A program made the position numbers and the translations under genes. A stretch of 64,000 nucleotides of DNA from assembly GCA_016714225.1 (NCBI GenBank), contig JADJNS010000006.1, positions 496,001 to 560,000 of the forward strand, read 5' to 3'. Position 1 is the stretch's first letter. Each line of letters opens with the position of its first letter. Below are positions 17,409-24,576 of the stretch, piece by piece. Origin of the DNA: Archangiaceae bacterium. Its GTDB lineage: Bacteria; Myxococcota; Myxococcia; Myxococcales; Myxococcaceae. The notes beneath the pieces were generated by a model. It did not search any database and was not told the origin of the DNA. It saw nothing but the letters and a program-made list of their open reading frames with translations.

Positions 17409-18092
17409 TCAGGTCGGGCGCGCGAGCTGAAACAGGCGTCGCGCGACGAGCACCAGCCACACCGCGAGGGGCACCAGCGAGGCGAAGGCCAGCACCATGC
17501 CCGCGAGGCCGACGGTGGGCGGCAGCACCATCATCACCCCGGTGGCGAGGCCGAACCAGGCGGTGGCGCGGCTGAAGACCGCGCTGCGCAGCATCACCCA
17601 CGCCACCAGCACCGAGGGAAACGCGCCCAGCACGTAGCTCACGTCGTAGGCGGTGCCCTGATAGCGCGCGAGCACCGCCTCGCCGGCGGCCTGGAAGATG
17701 GCGCGCTCGGCGTCGGTGCCCGCGGCGTAGTAGCGGTTGCTCAAGGTGAGCATCTCGAAGGCCGCGCCAGAGCCGAAGTAGATCGCCGTCGACAGCATCG
17801 CCAGCACCAGCGACAGCAGCATCCACGCCGGGCTGACGCGGCGCAGCGCCGCATACACCGCGACGTTCACCAGCACCGGCAGCAGCATGGTGACCAGGTA
17901 GAGCAGGTCGAGGTTCGCCAGCCCGAGCAGGGGCTGCTCGTGCAGCGACGCGAAGTGGCCCAGCACCGTGGCGGGCGGAGGGTGAAGCGCGAAGATCGCG
18001 CCCTGCACCGGCACCAGCACCACGGTCAGCACCGCCGCCCAGGCTCCGAGGCGGTAGAGGGGGCGAAACGCGTCGTCGGCTGTCGTTGCCAC
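17409..18092 (-). CDS. DUF4386-like six-helix membrane protein
   Basis: 227 aa with about six hydrophobic helices (starting LGAWAAVLTVVLVPVQGAIF). The pattern, including the YQGTAYDVSYVLGAFPSVLVAWVM stretch (residues about 150-172), fits DUF4386 proteins. Function unknown. Starts at a GTG. A sigma-54 promoter (18105-18120) with a start predicted 2 nt before the GTG and a palindrome of the stress-regulon type (18150-18164) lie upstream, so it probably belongs to the same regulon as the stress proteins at 27-44 kb. Confidence 0.75.
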   Translation of the reverse strand: MATTADDAFRPLYRLGAWAAVLTVVLVPVQGAIFALHPPPATVLGHFASLHEQPLLGLANLDLLYLVTMLLPVLVNVAVYAALRRVSPAWMLLSLVLAMLSTAIYFGSGAAFEMLTLSNRYYAAGTDAERAIFQAAGEAVLARYQGTAYDVSYVLGAFPSVLVAWVMLRSAVFSRATAWFGLATGVMMVLPPTVGLAGMVLAFASLVPLAVWLVLVARRLFQLARPT

Positions 18093-18104
18093 GGCCCGCG
18101 GTGC

Positions 18105-18120
18105 TGCAGCGGGCGTGCCT
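18105..18120 (-). promoter_or_regulatory. Sigma-54 promoter of the DUF4386 gene
   Basis: Minus-strand AGGCACGCCCGCTGCA matches the -24 GGCACG and -12 TGCA elements with exact 10-nt GG-GC spacing. Predicted start 18094, two nt from the GTG start codon. Confidence 0.6.
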
Positions 18121-18149
18121 CACCGTTGCCCGTGGCTCAGGAGGTGACG

Positions 18150-18164
18150 GCGCATTCTCTGCGC
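18150..18164. promoter_or_regulatory. Stress-regulon palindrome (GCGCA-N5-TGCGC)
   Basis: GCGCATTCTCTGCGC, perfect 5-bp arms extended by flanking G/C to 6, is 30 bp upstream of the -24 element at 18105-18120. Same geometry as the sites at 27627, 29104, 30595, 43599 and 44651. Confidence 0.55.
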
Positions 18165-18177
18165 CCCTCTCGCCGCG

Positions 18178-19020
18178 TTACTGAATCTGAAAGGTGGTGA
18201 TGGGGATCTGCATCGAGCAGACCTCGGGCGCCATGCCGGTGATGGTGCGCGTCTCGGTGTACTGCGCGGCGCCGTTCTTGTGGTCGTAGAGGTTGGTCTG
18301 CCGGGGCGTGTTGCAGAGCATCGTCGAGCACAGCTGCACCGAGATGAAGTAGGTGCCCGCAGGCGTCGCGGCGTTGCCGTTGACGGTGAGCGACACCGTG
18401 GTGCCGGGCGTGACGTCCATCGCCGAGCTGCCGAGCTGCAGCGTCGAGTTGTAGTCGTAGATGGTGGTGGTGACGCGGCGGGTGTCGCCGTCGACCGGCA
18501 CGTTCACGCTGATGTTCTGACCCGCGGTGTACGAGGCCGAGAGCCCGGTGAGCGGGCCGGTCAGCTCTGGCATGCCCGAGCTGATGGCGCAGGCGGGGCC
18601 AGCGCTGACTCCGCCGGCGGTGCCTCCTGCGGCTCCTCCGGCGCTGCCACCGGCGGTGCCGCTGCCACCGGCGGTGCCGCTGCCGCCGGCCGTGCCGCTG
18701 CCGCCGGCAGTGCCGCTGCCGCCGGCCGTGCCGCTGCCGCCGCCGGTGCCGCCCAGGTGCGCGCAGGCGCGCAGCTCGGGGTCGCAGTGGGTGGTGAGAC
18801 AGTCTTCGGTGGTGCACGCGTTGTCGGTGGAGCAGGCCGCCAGCGCCCGGGCGAGCGCCAGCTCACCCGACTGCGTGCGCGCGATACAGGCGTCCTGGCA
18901 CTCGCTGGTGAGGCAGGCGTCGAGGCAGTCGAAGACGCCACGGCAGTCGAGAGGGCTGGTGTCTTCTGGGCAGCCGGCGAGCAGCAGCAGCAGCGGCAGG
19001 AGTCGGGGCGTGTGGCGCAT
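18178..19020 (-). CDS. Cys-rich lipoprotein with Gly-Thr-Ala-Gly repeat linker
   Basis: 280 aa. Lipobox LAGC after a Leu-rich signal, a Cys-rich N-terminal domain (residues about 20-90, CLDACLTSECQDACIA style), a tandem GGSGTA linker of about 40 residues, and a C-terminal beta-rich domain with two Cys pairs. This architecture is common in myxobacterial surface proteins; the linker probably projects the distal domain away from the membrane. No enzymatic motif. Start at 19020 rather than 19029 gives the standard MRHTPR n-region. The repeat DNA is prone to slippage, but the frame is intact. Confidence 0.8.
   Translation of the reverse strand: MRHTPRLLPLLLLLAGCPEDTSPLDCRGVFDCLDACLTSECQDACIARTQSGELALARALAACSTDNACTTEDCLTTHCDPELRACAHLGGTGGGSGTAGGSGTAGGSGTAGGSGTAGGSGTAGGSAGGAAGGTAGGVSAGPACAISSGMPELTGPLTGLSASYTAGQNISVNVPVDGDTRRVTTTIYDYNSTLQLGSSAMDVTPGTTVSLTVNGNAATPAGTYFISVQLCSTMLCNTPRQTNLYDHKNGAAQYTETRTITGMAPEVCSMQIPITTFQIQ
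18648..18745. repeat. 18-bp tandem coding repeats (GGSGTA)
   Basis: Five or so units of an 18-bp sequence encoding Gly-Gly-Ser-Gly-Thr-Ala on the minus strand, differing at a few third positions. The flanking DNA carries degenerate copies. Confidence 0.85.
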
Positions 19021-19092
19021 TCCGCTCACCGTAGGCGGTGGCGGCGCGCGCCGCGAAGTTTGGCGCGCTTTTGCTACGCATTGGCGTCTCGT

Positions 19093-19923
19093 TCAGCGGG
19101 CCGCGCGGCGCCACGCGTCGGGCGTGGTCTGCCGTTCGGCGCGGAACAGCGAGACCAGGTGGCCGGCCGACGACAGCCCGAGCATCGCGGCGATCGCGGC
19201 GAGGTCGAGGTCGGTGCCGGCCAGCAGCCGCTCGGCGCGGGCCACCACGTGCGCGGTGCGCTCGGCGCGCACCGAGCTGCCGGCGGTGGCGAGGTGCCGC
19301 TGCAGCGAGCGCGGGCTCACCCCGAGGCTGCGAGAGAGCCCGCGGAGCGAGAGCGGAGCGTCGTGCTCGGCGAGCGCGACGCGCACCCGGCGCACGATGT
19401 CGGGGGGCTCGAGCAGCGAGGCGCGCAGCGCGGCGACCTCGCGCTGGGCCGCCGGCGCTCCGGCCCAGGCGAACGCCTCGCGCTCGTGCTCGAAGACCTC
19501 CAGCGGGTAGTCGGCGGCGGCGATCTGCAGCGCTCCGAGTACCAGCGCCGCGGGGAAGGTGGCGCCGTGCAGAATCGCCTGCCGCCCGGCGCGCGGCCGC
19601 CAGGCGGGGCGCCGCTCGGTGAGCGTCTCCATCAAGCGGTCGAACGCCACCACGCTCACCGACTCGACGGCTCGAATGTCCATGATCGAGGGCTGGTGGG
19701 CGATCGGCGAGTGCATCACCGCGTCGAACACCTCGCACATCTCGATCACGTCTTCGTCGGTCGCCTTGCCCCACGCGATGCTGCCGTGAACGCCCGAGGG
19801 CAGACGCCAGACGCAGAACCGCCGGCGCACCCGCACCCGGTTGCCGGGAGCGGTGAAGAAGCGCGCGAGGCTCGCGGTCGGCGTGAAGTGAGAGGGCGGC
19901 AGGGCACCCTCACCATACGGCAC
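19093..19923 (-). CDS. AraC-family transcriptional regulator
   Basis: 276 aa. The C-terminal third contains two helix-turn-helix segments (SLRGLSRSLGVSPRSLQRHL and DLAAIAAMLGLSSAGHLVSLFRAE) characteristic of AraC/XylS. The N-terminal 170 aa form an effector or regulatory domain with no clear relative, though FCVWRLPSGVHGSIAWG and IRAVESVSVVAFDRLM suggest an alpha/beta fold. Starts at a GTG at 19923. A strong hairpin and a perfect stress-regulon palindrome lie just upstream. Targets unknown. Confidence 0.87.
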   Translation of the reverse strand: MPYGEGALPPSHFTPTASLARFFTAPGNRVRVRRRFCVWRLPSGVHGSIAWGKATDEDVIEMCEVFDAVMHSPIAHQPSIMDIRAVESVSVVAFDRLMETLTERRPAWRPRAGRQAILHGATFPAALVLGALQIAAADYPLEVFEHEREAFAWAGAPAAQREVAALRASLLEPPDIVRRVRVALAEHDAPLSLRGLSRSLGVSPRSLQRHLATAGSSVRAERTAHVVARAERLLAGTDLDLAAIAAMLGLSSAGHLVSLFRAERQTTPDAWRRAAR

Positions 19924-19926
19924 GCC

Positions 19927-19950
19927 CGAGGCGGCGCTCTCGCCGCCTCG
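19927..19950. promoter_or_regulatory. 10-bp inverted repeat upstream of the AraC gene
   Basis: CGAGGCGGCG-CTCT-CGCCGCCTCG, perfect arms, ends 4 bp before the GTG start. May be an operator or form a hairpin in the 5' leader. It is upstream of, not after, a gene on the minus strand, so it is not an obvious terminator. Confidence 0.4.
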
Positions 19951-19960
19951 ACCTCACCCG

Positions 19961-19975
19961 GCGCAAGATTTGCGC
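19961..19975. promoter_or_regulatory. Stress-regulon palindrome
   Basis: GCGCAAGATTTGCGC, perfect 6-bp arms with 3-nt spacer, 38 bp upstream of the AraC start. No convincing -24/-12 promoter follows it, unlike most other copies. Confidence 0.5.
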
Positions 19976-20129
19976 GGGCTCCGAGCCGGGTGAGCTGAGC
20001 CGTGCCTGCAGTCACCCATACTGCATCGACGGCGCAGAATGACCGCACCAGGCCTGACGCACCCTCGAGTCGGTGAACGACCGCAGCGACGTGGCGGCGC
20101 CACTCGCATGCCTGCCCGACTCGGGCGAC

Positions 20130-20891
20130 TCACCGGCGCGTGGCGAACTCGGCGCTCTGCTTCATCTCGTCGCGGGCGCGCGCGTAGCGTGGGTCTTCTG
20201 AGAGCGTCGCGGCGAGCGCGTACTCGGCGAGGGCCGAAGCCGAGTCTCCGCGCGACTCGTACAGCACACCGAGGTTGTAGTGGGCCGCGGCGGTCGACTC
20301 TTTTCGCCAGGCGACCTCGGCGGCGGCGAAGTCACCGGCGCGGGCGTGGGCCAGACCGTCGGCGGCGCTGGTGTCGTCGTCCCACGCCAGCAGGTGGGGC
20401 GCGCGCACGGGGGTGAAGTCGATGACCAGGCGCTTCACCACGTCGTGCACGTTGTTGAGCGCCAGGGTGTCGTTGCGCTCGACGCGCTGGCGGGCGAAGT
20501 CGGCCTGTGAGGTCGTGTAGCGGGTGCGAATCACCTCGCCGTCGGCGCGGGTGAGCACCAGGTCGGCGGTGAGGTGCTCGACGCTGTCGGTGGTGACGAC
20601 TCCCGGCTGCGACGTCTGCACTGCGGGCCGAGTCTCGGTCCACCGTTGGACGTCGCAGGCCAGCACCGGCACGCCGGGGCTGCGCTCGGTCACCACCTCG
20701 AACTGCAGGTTCTTCTCGAGCGCGGTGCGCAGGTAGGGCCGCATCATCGCCACCGCCGAGTCGGTGCCGGTCACCTCGAGCACGATGGGGCCCGGGGCAC
20801 CGGCGTTGTATTTCGGGGGGCCTGCCCAGCGCGTCACCTTCACTCCCGAGGCACAGCCCGCACACAACAGCACCACCGCGAAGAGTCTCAT
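20130..20891 (-). CDS. TPR-containing lipoprotein
   Basis: 253 aa. Lipobox LCAGC (acylated Cys13). The first 150 aa form an alpha/beta domain typical of lipoproteins that act in assembly (PIVLEVTG, LTADLVLTRADGEVIRT). Residues about 185-240 hold TPR-like repeats (AAAHYNLGVLYESRGDSASALAEYALA). Possibly an outer-membrane assembly or scaffolding protein; no partner is obvious nearby. Transcribed divergently from the phosphoribosyltransferase gene. Confidence 0.75.
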   Translation of the reverse strand: MRLFAVVLLCAGCASGVKVTRWAGPPKYNAGAPGPIVLEVTGTDSAVAMMRPYLRTALEKNLQFEVVTERSPGVPVLACDVQRWTETRPAVQTSQPGVVTTDSVEHLTADLVLTRADGEVIRTRYTTSQADFARQRVERNDTLALNNVHDVVKRLVIDFTPVRAPHLLAWDDDTSAADGLAHARAGDFAAAEVAWRKESTAAAHYNLGVLYESRGDSASALAEYALAATLSEDPRYARARDEMKQSAEFATRR

Positions 20892-20968
20892 TCGGCGCAG
20901 ATAACGGGCGCCGTGCCGTGCGGCATGTCACCGCCGCGACACGTCGGGTGCCGGAGTGACGAAGGGGC

Positions 20969-20984
20969 TGGCACGGTCGCTGCT
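20969..20984 (+). promoter_or_regulatory. Sigma-54 promoter of the phosphoribosyltransferase gene
   Basis: TGGCACGGTCGCTGCT has a perfect -24 element TGGCACG and a good -12 element CTGCT at exact spacing. Predicted start 20995, 6 nt before the ATG. A GCGCAG half-site is at 20896-20901. Confidence 0.65.
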
Positions 20985-21000
20985 TTGCTTTCGCCAGCCC

Positions 21001-21672
21001 ATGACCCTCACTCCTCCCGTGTTCGACGACCGCCCCGCGGCCGGTGCAGCGCTCGCCGGGCTCCTCGCCCACCTCAAGGGGCGCGACGTGAGGGTGTGCG
21101 CGCTGCCCCGAGGCGGAGCGCCGGTGGCCTGGGTGGTGGCGCAAAGACTGCGCGTGCCGCTCGGCGTTTGCGTCACCTGCAAGCTGCGCGTGGGTGAGGC
21201 GGTGGTGGGGGCGGTCTCGGAGGCGGGCGCGGTCTGGCTCGACGACCGCGCGCTGCGACACGCCGGGCTCGAGCCTGAAGGGCTGACCGCGTCGATCGCC
21301 AGCGCGACCCTCGACGTCGAGCGCCTGGCGAGAATCTACCGAAGCCGAGAGGCACCCTCGGCCATCGCCGGCCACACCGTGCTGTTGGTCGACGACGGGC
21401 TGGTCACGGCCGCACCGGCGCTGGCCGCGCTGCGGGCCCTTAAAGAGCAGGGCGCGAAGCAGGTCATCGTCGCGGCGCCGATCGGCGAGCGCGAGGCCGT
21501 CGAGGCGGTGCGCCTCGTCGCCGACGCGGTGGTGGTGCCCCACGTCATCGAAGAGCTCGGCGAGCTGAGCCGCTGGTACCGGGCGCTCGGGGCCGTCACC
21601 GACGGCGAGGTCATCGCGCTGCTGTCGGCACCCGACCCGAACGAAGAGGCGCTCGACGCCGCGGTGCCGTGA
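21001..21672 (+). CDS. Phosphoribosyltransferase-family protein
   Basis: 223 aa. The PRPP-binding loop reads HTVLLVDDGLVTAA (consensus VDDGIATG), and the CALPRGGAPVAW segment matches the pyrophosphate loop of this subfamily. Such stand-alone proteins occur in bacterial dormancy and stress regulons (in Mycobacterium tuberculosis, Rv0571c in the DosR regulon). The substrate base is unknown. The ATG at 21001 is preferred because the sigma-54 start lies at about 20995, which excludes the earlier frame start at 20956. Confidence 0.85.
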   Translation: MTLTPPVFDDRPAAGAALAGLLAHLKGRDVRVCALPRGGAPVAWVVAQRLRVPLGVCVTCKLRVGEAVVGAVSEAGAVWLDDRALRHAGLEPEGLTASIASATLDVERLARIYRSREAPSAIAGHTVLLVDDGLVTAAPALAALRALKEQGAKQVIVAAPIGEREAVEAVRLVADAVVVPHVIEELGELSRWYRALGAVTDGEVIALLSAPDPNEEALDAAVP

Positions 21673-21680
21673 AGGGCCAG

Positions 21681-21857
21681 AGAGTCGAACAGGTTACCGG
21701 GCCGAAAGCGAGGCGAACGAGACCGAAGCGAGCCGGGCACGCGAGGAGCGAGCACCGGAGCTGTGCTTGTCGGCCCAGTGAGGAGCGCAGTGACGAGCCT
21801 GCCCGGCGCAGCGAGAGGATCGTTTGCCGCAGCAGGCTCGGTAACCTGTTCGCCTCT
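21681..21857. repeat. 177-bp element with 19-bp near-perfect terminal inverted repeats
   Basis: The left end AGAGTCGAACAGGTTACCG (21681-21699) and right end (21839-21857) are inverted copies with one mismatch. The interior is purine-rich with recurring GAGGAGCGAGC, GCGAGGCGAACGAG and GACGAGCCTGCCCGGC blocks and small internal repeats. It fills the gap between two convergent genes and abuts the stop at 21858. It could be a MITE-like or REP-type element, or a large bidirectional terminator. No reading frame inside. Confidence 0.6.
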
Positions 21858-22199
21858 CTAGGAGTCGGCGCCGCCGCCGGCGATCTGGCGGTCTGCGGCG
21901 AGCGGGGGCAGCGGAGTGAGGTGGTGCCAGCAGCTGCCGCAGCAGGTCGCGTCGCGCATGCTGACGTGACCGCAGCGCGGGCAGTCTCGCAGCTGGCGGG
22001 GCTCGCCCAGCGCCAGCAGCTTCACCAGCGTCGCCCACGAGGCCGGCAGGCCCCGCTCGGGCCCGCTGTCACCCTTGGGGAGGTGCGCGATGAAGTTGTC
22101 TACCGCCGCCACCGCCTGCCTGAGGGTGTCGCGCTCGGCGTCAGCGGCTTCGAAATAGCGACCTGCCGGCCGTCCCTCACCTTGCTTCGAATCGAACAT
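21858..22199 (-). CDS. Small zinc-ribbon protein
   Basis: 113 aa. The ATG at 22199 is preceded by AAGAGG. The C-terminal part carries a C-x2-C...C-x2-C zinc ribbon (CPRCGHVSMRDATCCGSC). The N-terminal half is predicted helical (AERDTLRQAVAAVDNFIAHL). Not a known family to me; could be a small regulatory or adaptor protein. Codon bias supports the frame, which the longer antisense frame in this area obscures. Confidence 0.65.
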   Translation of the reverse strand: MFDSKQGEGRPAGRYFEAADAERDTLRQAVAAVDNFIAHLPKGDSGPERGLPASWATLVKLLALGEPRQLRDCPRCGHVSMRDATCCGSCWHHLTPLPPLAADRQIAGGGADS

Positions 22200-22276
22200 C
22201 ACGCACCTCTTGGCTGAAGGTGTAACCGCGCTGAGCCCCAGGGGCCGAGGTATCGGTGCTGGGCCGCCCGTCGGCA

Positions 22277-22897
22277 TCACCGCGGCGCGTCCAGCCGGCG
22301 CACCACGCGGCAGGGGTTGCCGACCGCGAGCACGCCCTCGGGCAGGTCGCGGGTGACCACGCTGCCGGCGCCGATCACCGTTCGGGCGCCGATGCGCACC
22401 CCGGGGAGAATGATGGCACCGCCGCCGACCCAGACGTCGGCGCCGATCTCGATCGGGCGCCCGTACTCTTCTCTGCGCCGCTGCTCGGCGTCGAGCGGGT
22501 GGAGTGGCGTCAGCAGCTGCACGCCGGGGCCGAGCTGCGAAAAGTCGCCGATGGTGACCGGGCAGACGTCGAGCACCACGCAGTTGAAGTTGAAGAAAAC
22601 CTTCTCGCCGAGCGACAGGTGGCTGCCGTAGTCGCAATAGAAGGGCGGTTGAATGTTCGCGGTGGCTCCCCCGCGGCCGAGGAGCGCGCACAGCAACCGG
22701 CGGCGCTCGGCGGCGTCGGCCTGGGCCGGGGGGGTGGGGGGGGGGGGGCCTCCTCGGGGGGGGGGGGGGGCCCCGCCCCGGGGGGGGGGTCGCGGGGGGG
22801 GGCGGGCGGGCCCGGGGGTTTTCGCGCGAGGTCGGCCTCGACGCCCGGTGTTCAGCGCGGCGAGCCCCTGGGTCGGCGCGGGCGCGCAATGCGCCAC
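22277..22897 (-). CDS. Sugar O-acetyltransferase (maltose acetyltransferase/NodL-like), N-terminus corrupted
   Basis: From about 22720 down to 22277 the protein is a typical left-handed beta-helix acetyltransferase: PPFYCDYGSHLSLGEKVFFNFNCV, THPLD-like PLHPLD, IEIGADVWVGGGAIILPGV and GAGSVVTRDLPEGVLAVGNPCRVV (all well conserved). It transfers acetyl from acetyl-CoA to a sugar hydroxyl. The upstream part (22726-22820) is a Pro/Gly-only translation of runs of G/C. It does not match the expected helical N-terminus, so the true start is hidden by unreliable sequence. The catalytic His is in the HPLD segment. Confidence 0.75.
   Translation of the reverse strand: MAHCAPAPTQGLAALNTGRRGRPRAKTPGPARPPPRPPPRGGAPPPPRGGPPPPTPPAQADAAERRRLLCALLGRGGATANIQPPFYCDYGSHLSLGEKVFFNFNCVVLDVCPVTIGDFSQLGPGVQLLTPLHPLDAEQRRREEYGRPIEIGADVWVGGGAIILPGVRIGARTVIGAGSVVTRDLPEGVLAVGNPCRVVRRLDAPR
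22726..22820. other. Poly-G/C low-complexity stretch, probable sequencing failure
   Basis: Nearly uninterrupted G runs (9 to 14 long) broken by short C blocks. It lies inside the N-terminal part of the acetyltransferase gene, where a normal helical domain is expected. Genomic DNA of this region otherwise shows no such composition. Confidence 0.7.
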
Positions 22898-22925
22898 CTG
22901 GGGCGAGGCGCGCTAATGCAGCGCC

Positions 22926-23456
22926 ATGGCCACCACGCTGAAGAGCAGAATCTTCCCCTTCCTCTGGTACGACAAAGACGCCGAGGCCGCGGCGCGCTTC
23001 TACGCGTCGATCTTCCCCAGATCGCGGGTCGTTCGGGTGAGCACGATGCAGAGCGATTCGCCCAGCGGGCCTCCGGGCTCGGTGAAGGTGGTCGACTTCG
23101 TGCTCTTCGGGCAGCGCTTCATGGCGATGGCCGCGGGCGCGCACCACACGTTCAACGACGCGCTGTCGATCATGGTGGAGTGCGACACCCAGGCCGAGCT
23201 CGACCGGTACTGGAAGGCGCTGCTGAAGGGAGGCGGCAAGCCCATCGCCTGCGGCTGGCTGAGCGATCGGTTCGGCTTGAGGTGGCAGCTCACCCCGCGC
23301 CGGCTCAACGAGATGCTGGCGTCGAAAGATCGCGCCGCGTCGAAGCGCGCGAGCGATCTGATGATGACCATGGTGAAGCTCGAGCTTGCACCGCTCGAGG
23401 CCGCGTTCGCCGGCCGGGCGAAGGCCATGAAGCGGGCGCCGTCGCGTCGTCGATGA
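22926..23456 (+). CDS. VOC superfamily protein, PhnB-like (3-demethylubiquinone methyltransferase-type)
   Basis: 176 aa. The N-terminal RIFPFLWYDKDAEAAARFYASIFP pattern (residues 7-30), followed by a SVKVVDFVLFGQRFMAM strand and a GWLSDRFGLRWQLTP segment, matches the PhnB/glyoxalase-fold family. Despite the family name, these are not proven methyltransferases; many are of unknown activity. The end is near-coupled to the ankyrin gene (10 nt apart). Confidence 0.85.
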   Translation: MATTLKSRIFPFLWYDKDAEAAARFYASIFPRSRVVRVSTMQSDSPSGPPGSVKVVDFVLFGQRFMAMAAGAHHTFNDALSIMVECDTQAELDRYWKALLKGGGKPIACGWLSDRFGLRWQLTPRRLNEMLASKDRAASKRASDLMMTMVKLELAPLEAAFAGRAKAMKRAPSRRR

Positions 23457-23466
23457 AGGAGCCGTC

Positions 23467-24393
23467 ATGAGCTGGGTGTGGCTGGGGCTGGGTCTCGCGG
23501 TGGTGCTGGGGGTGGTGCGCGTGCTCCGGGCGCTGCGCGACGTGCACGCGCTGGCGCGGGCCGGTTCGACCGAGCGGCTGGCGGTTCTGCTGGCACGCGA
23601 CCCCTCGCTGCTGCACCAGGTGAACGGCGAGGGCGAGCAGCCGCTGCACCAGGCGGCGAAGTACGGAGAGGTGGAGACGATGAGGCTGCTGCTCGATCGC
23701 GGCAGCGACATCAACGCGCGAACCCCGCGCGGGGTGAACCCCGAGGGCGTGACGCCGCTGCACCTGGCCGCCGCGTTCGGGTACGCCGAGGCGGTGAAGC
23801 TGTTGCTGGCCCGAGGCGCCGAGGTCGACCCGAAGGAAGAGACGGGCATGACGCCGATCATGGCGGCGCAGGCAGGGGGGCATGCGGCGGTCATCGAGCT
23901 GCTCACCGCGGCGGGCGCCGATGCGACCGCGGTGCCCGCGTACGGGCAGCTGGGCGACGAGCACTTCGTCACCGCCACCTCAGCGTCGGACCCGCTGATC
24001 GCGAAGGCAGTCGAGAAGGCACAGTCGACCTTGGGCACGCTGCGCTCGCTGTTCGCCGAGCGGCCGCGCGACACGATGGTGAAGGTGCCGTTCACCACCG
24101 ATACCGGCAACGTCGAGCACGTCTGGGCCCGGGTGCTGGCGCTCGACGAGGTGACGGTGCGCGGCCGAATCGAGACGCCGCCGACCTCGCAGCGGGGCAA
24201 GCTCGAGCGCGAGCAGCAGTGGCGGGTCTCGGAGATCGAAGACTGGCAGGTCGAGCAGCGCGATGGCTCGATTCGCGGCGCGTTCGGCTACCAGGTGCTC
24301 TTTCTTCGAATGCGAGAGAAGGGCGTCGCCCTGCCGCGGGAGCTCGCCGCGCAGCAGCACCGCTTCGTCGATCACGAACGAGAGCCAACCTAG
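23467..24393 (+). CDS. Ankyrin-repeat protein fused to a DUF2314 domain
   Basis: 308 aa. An N-terminal hydrophobic helix (WVWLGLGLAVVLGVVRVL) is followed by three ankyrin repeats (PLHQAAKYGEVETMRLLLDRG, TPLHLAAAFGYAEAVKLLLARG and MTPIMAAQAGGHAAVIELL; the first is quoted as a motif). A C-terminal domain begins near residue 165 with FVTATSASDPLIAKAVEKA and VKVPFTTDTGNVEHVWARV, which resembles DUF2314. Ankyrin repeats bind proteins; DUF2314 activity is unknown. Directly downstream of the VOC gene. Confidence 0.8.
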   Translation: MSWVWLGLGLAVVLGVVRVLRALRDVHALARAGSTERLAVLLARDPSLLHQVNGEGEQPLHQAAKYGEVETMRLLLDRGSDINARTPRGVNPEGVTPLHLAAAFGYAEAVKLLLARGAEVDPKEETGMTPIMAAQAGGHAAVIELLTAAGADATAVPAYGQLGDEHFVTATSASDPLIAKAVEKAQSTLGTLRSLFAERPRDTMVKVPFTTDTGNVEHVWARVLALDEVTVRGRIETPPTSQRGKLEREQQWRVSEIEDWQVEQRDGSIRGAFGYQVLFLRMREKGVALPRELAAQQHRFVDHEREPT

Positions 24394-24576
24394 CGCTCGG
24401 TTTGTTTGCAGCGAAAACCGGCGGGCTCGCGGCCCCTCGCAGCCGGTCGGCGGAAGTTGCGTGCCCAATGTGCGAATCGAGGTGGGTCAAATGGCCCCGA
24501 ACCGGGCCAGCCGGCTGGCGAAAACCTCTCTGCCCCGCAGTACCGGTCCCCCCTCTCGCCCCCAGGCCCCCCCACC

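Noticed and set aside
24406..24576. N-terminal extension of the C39-like protein
   Set aside because: Codon use is poor and no RBS precedes the TTG; a GTG at 24577 is better.
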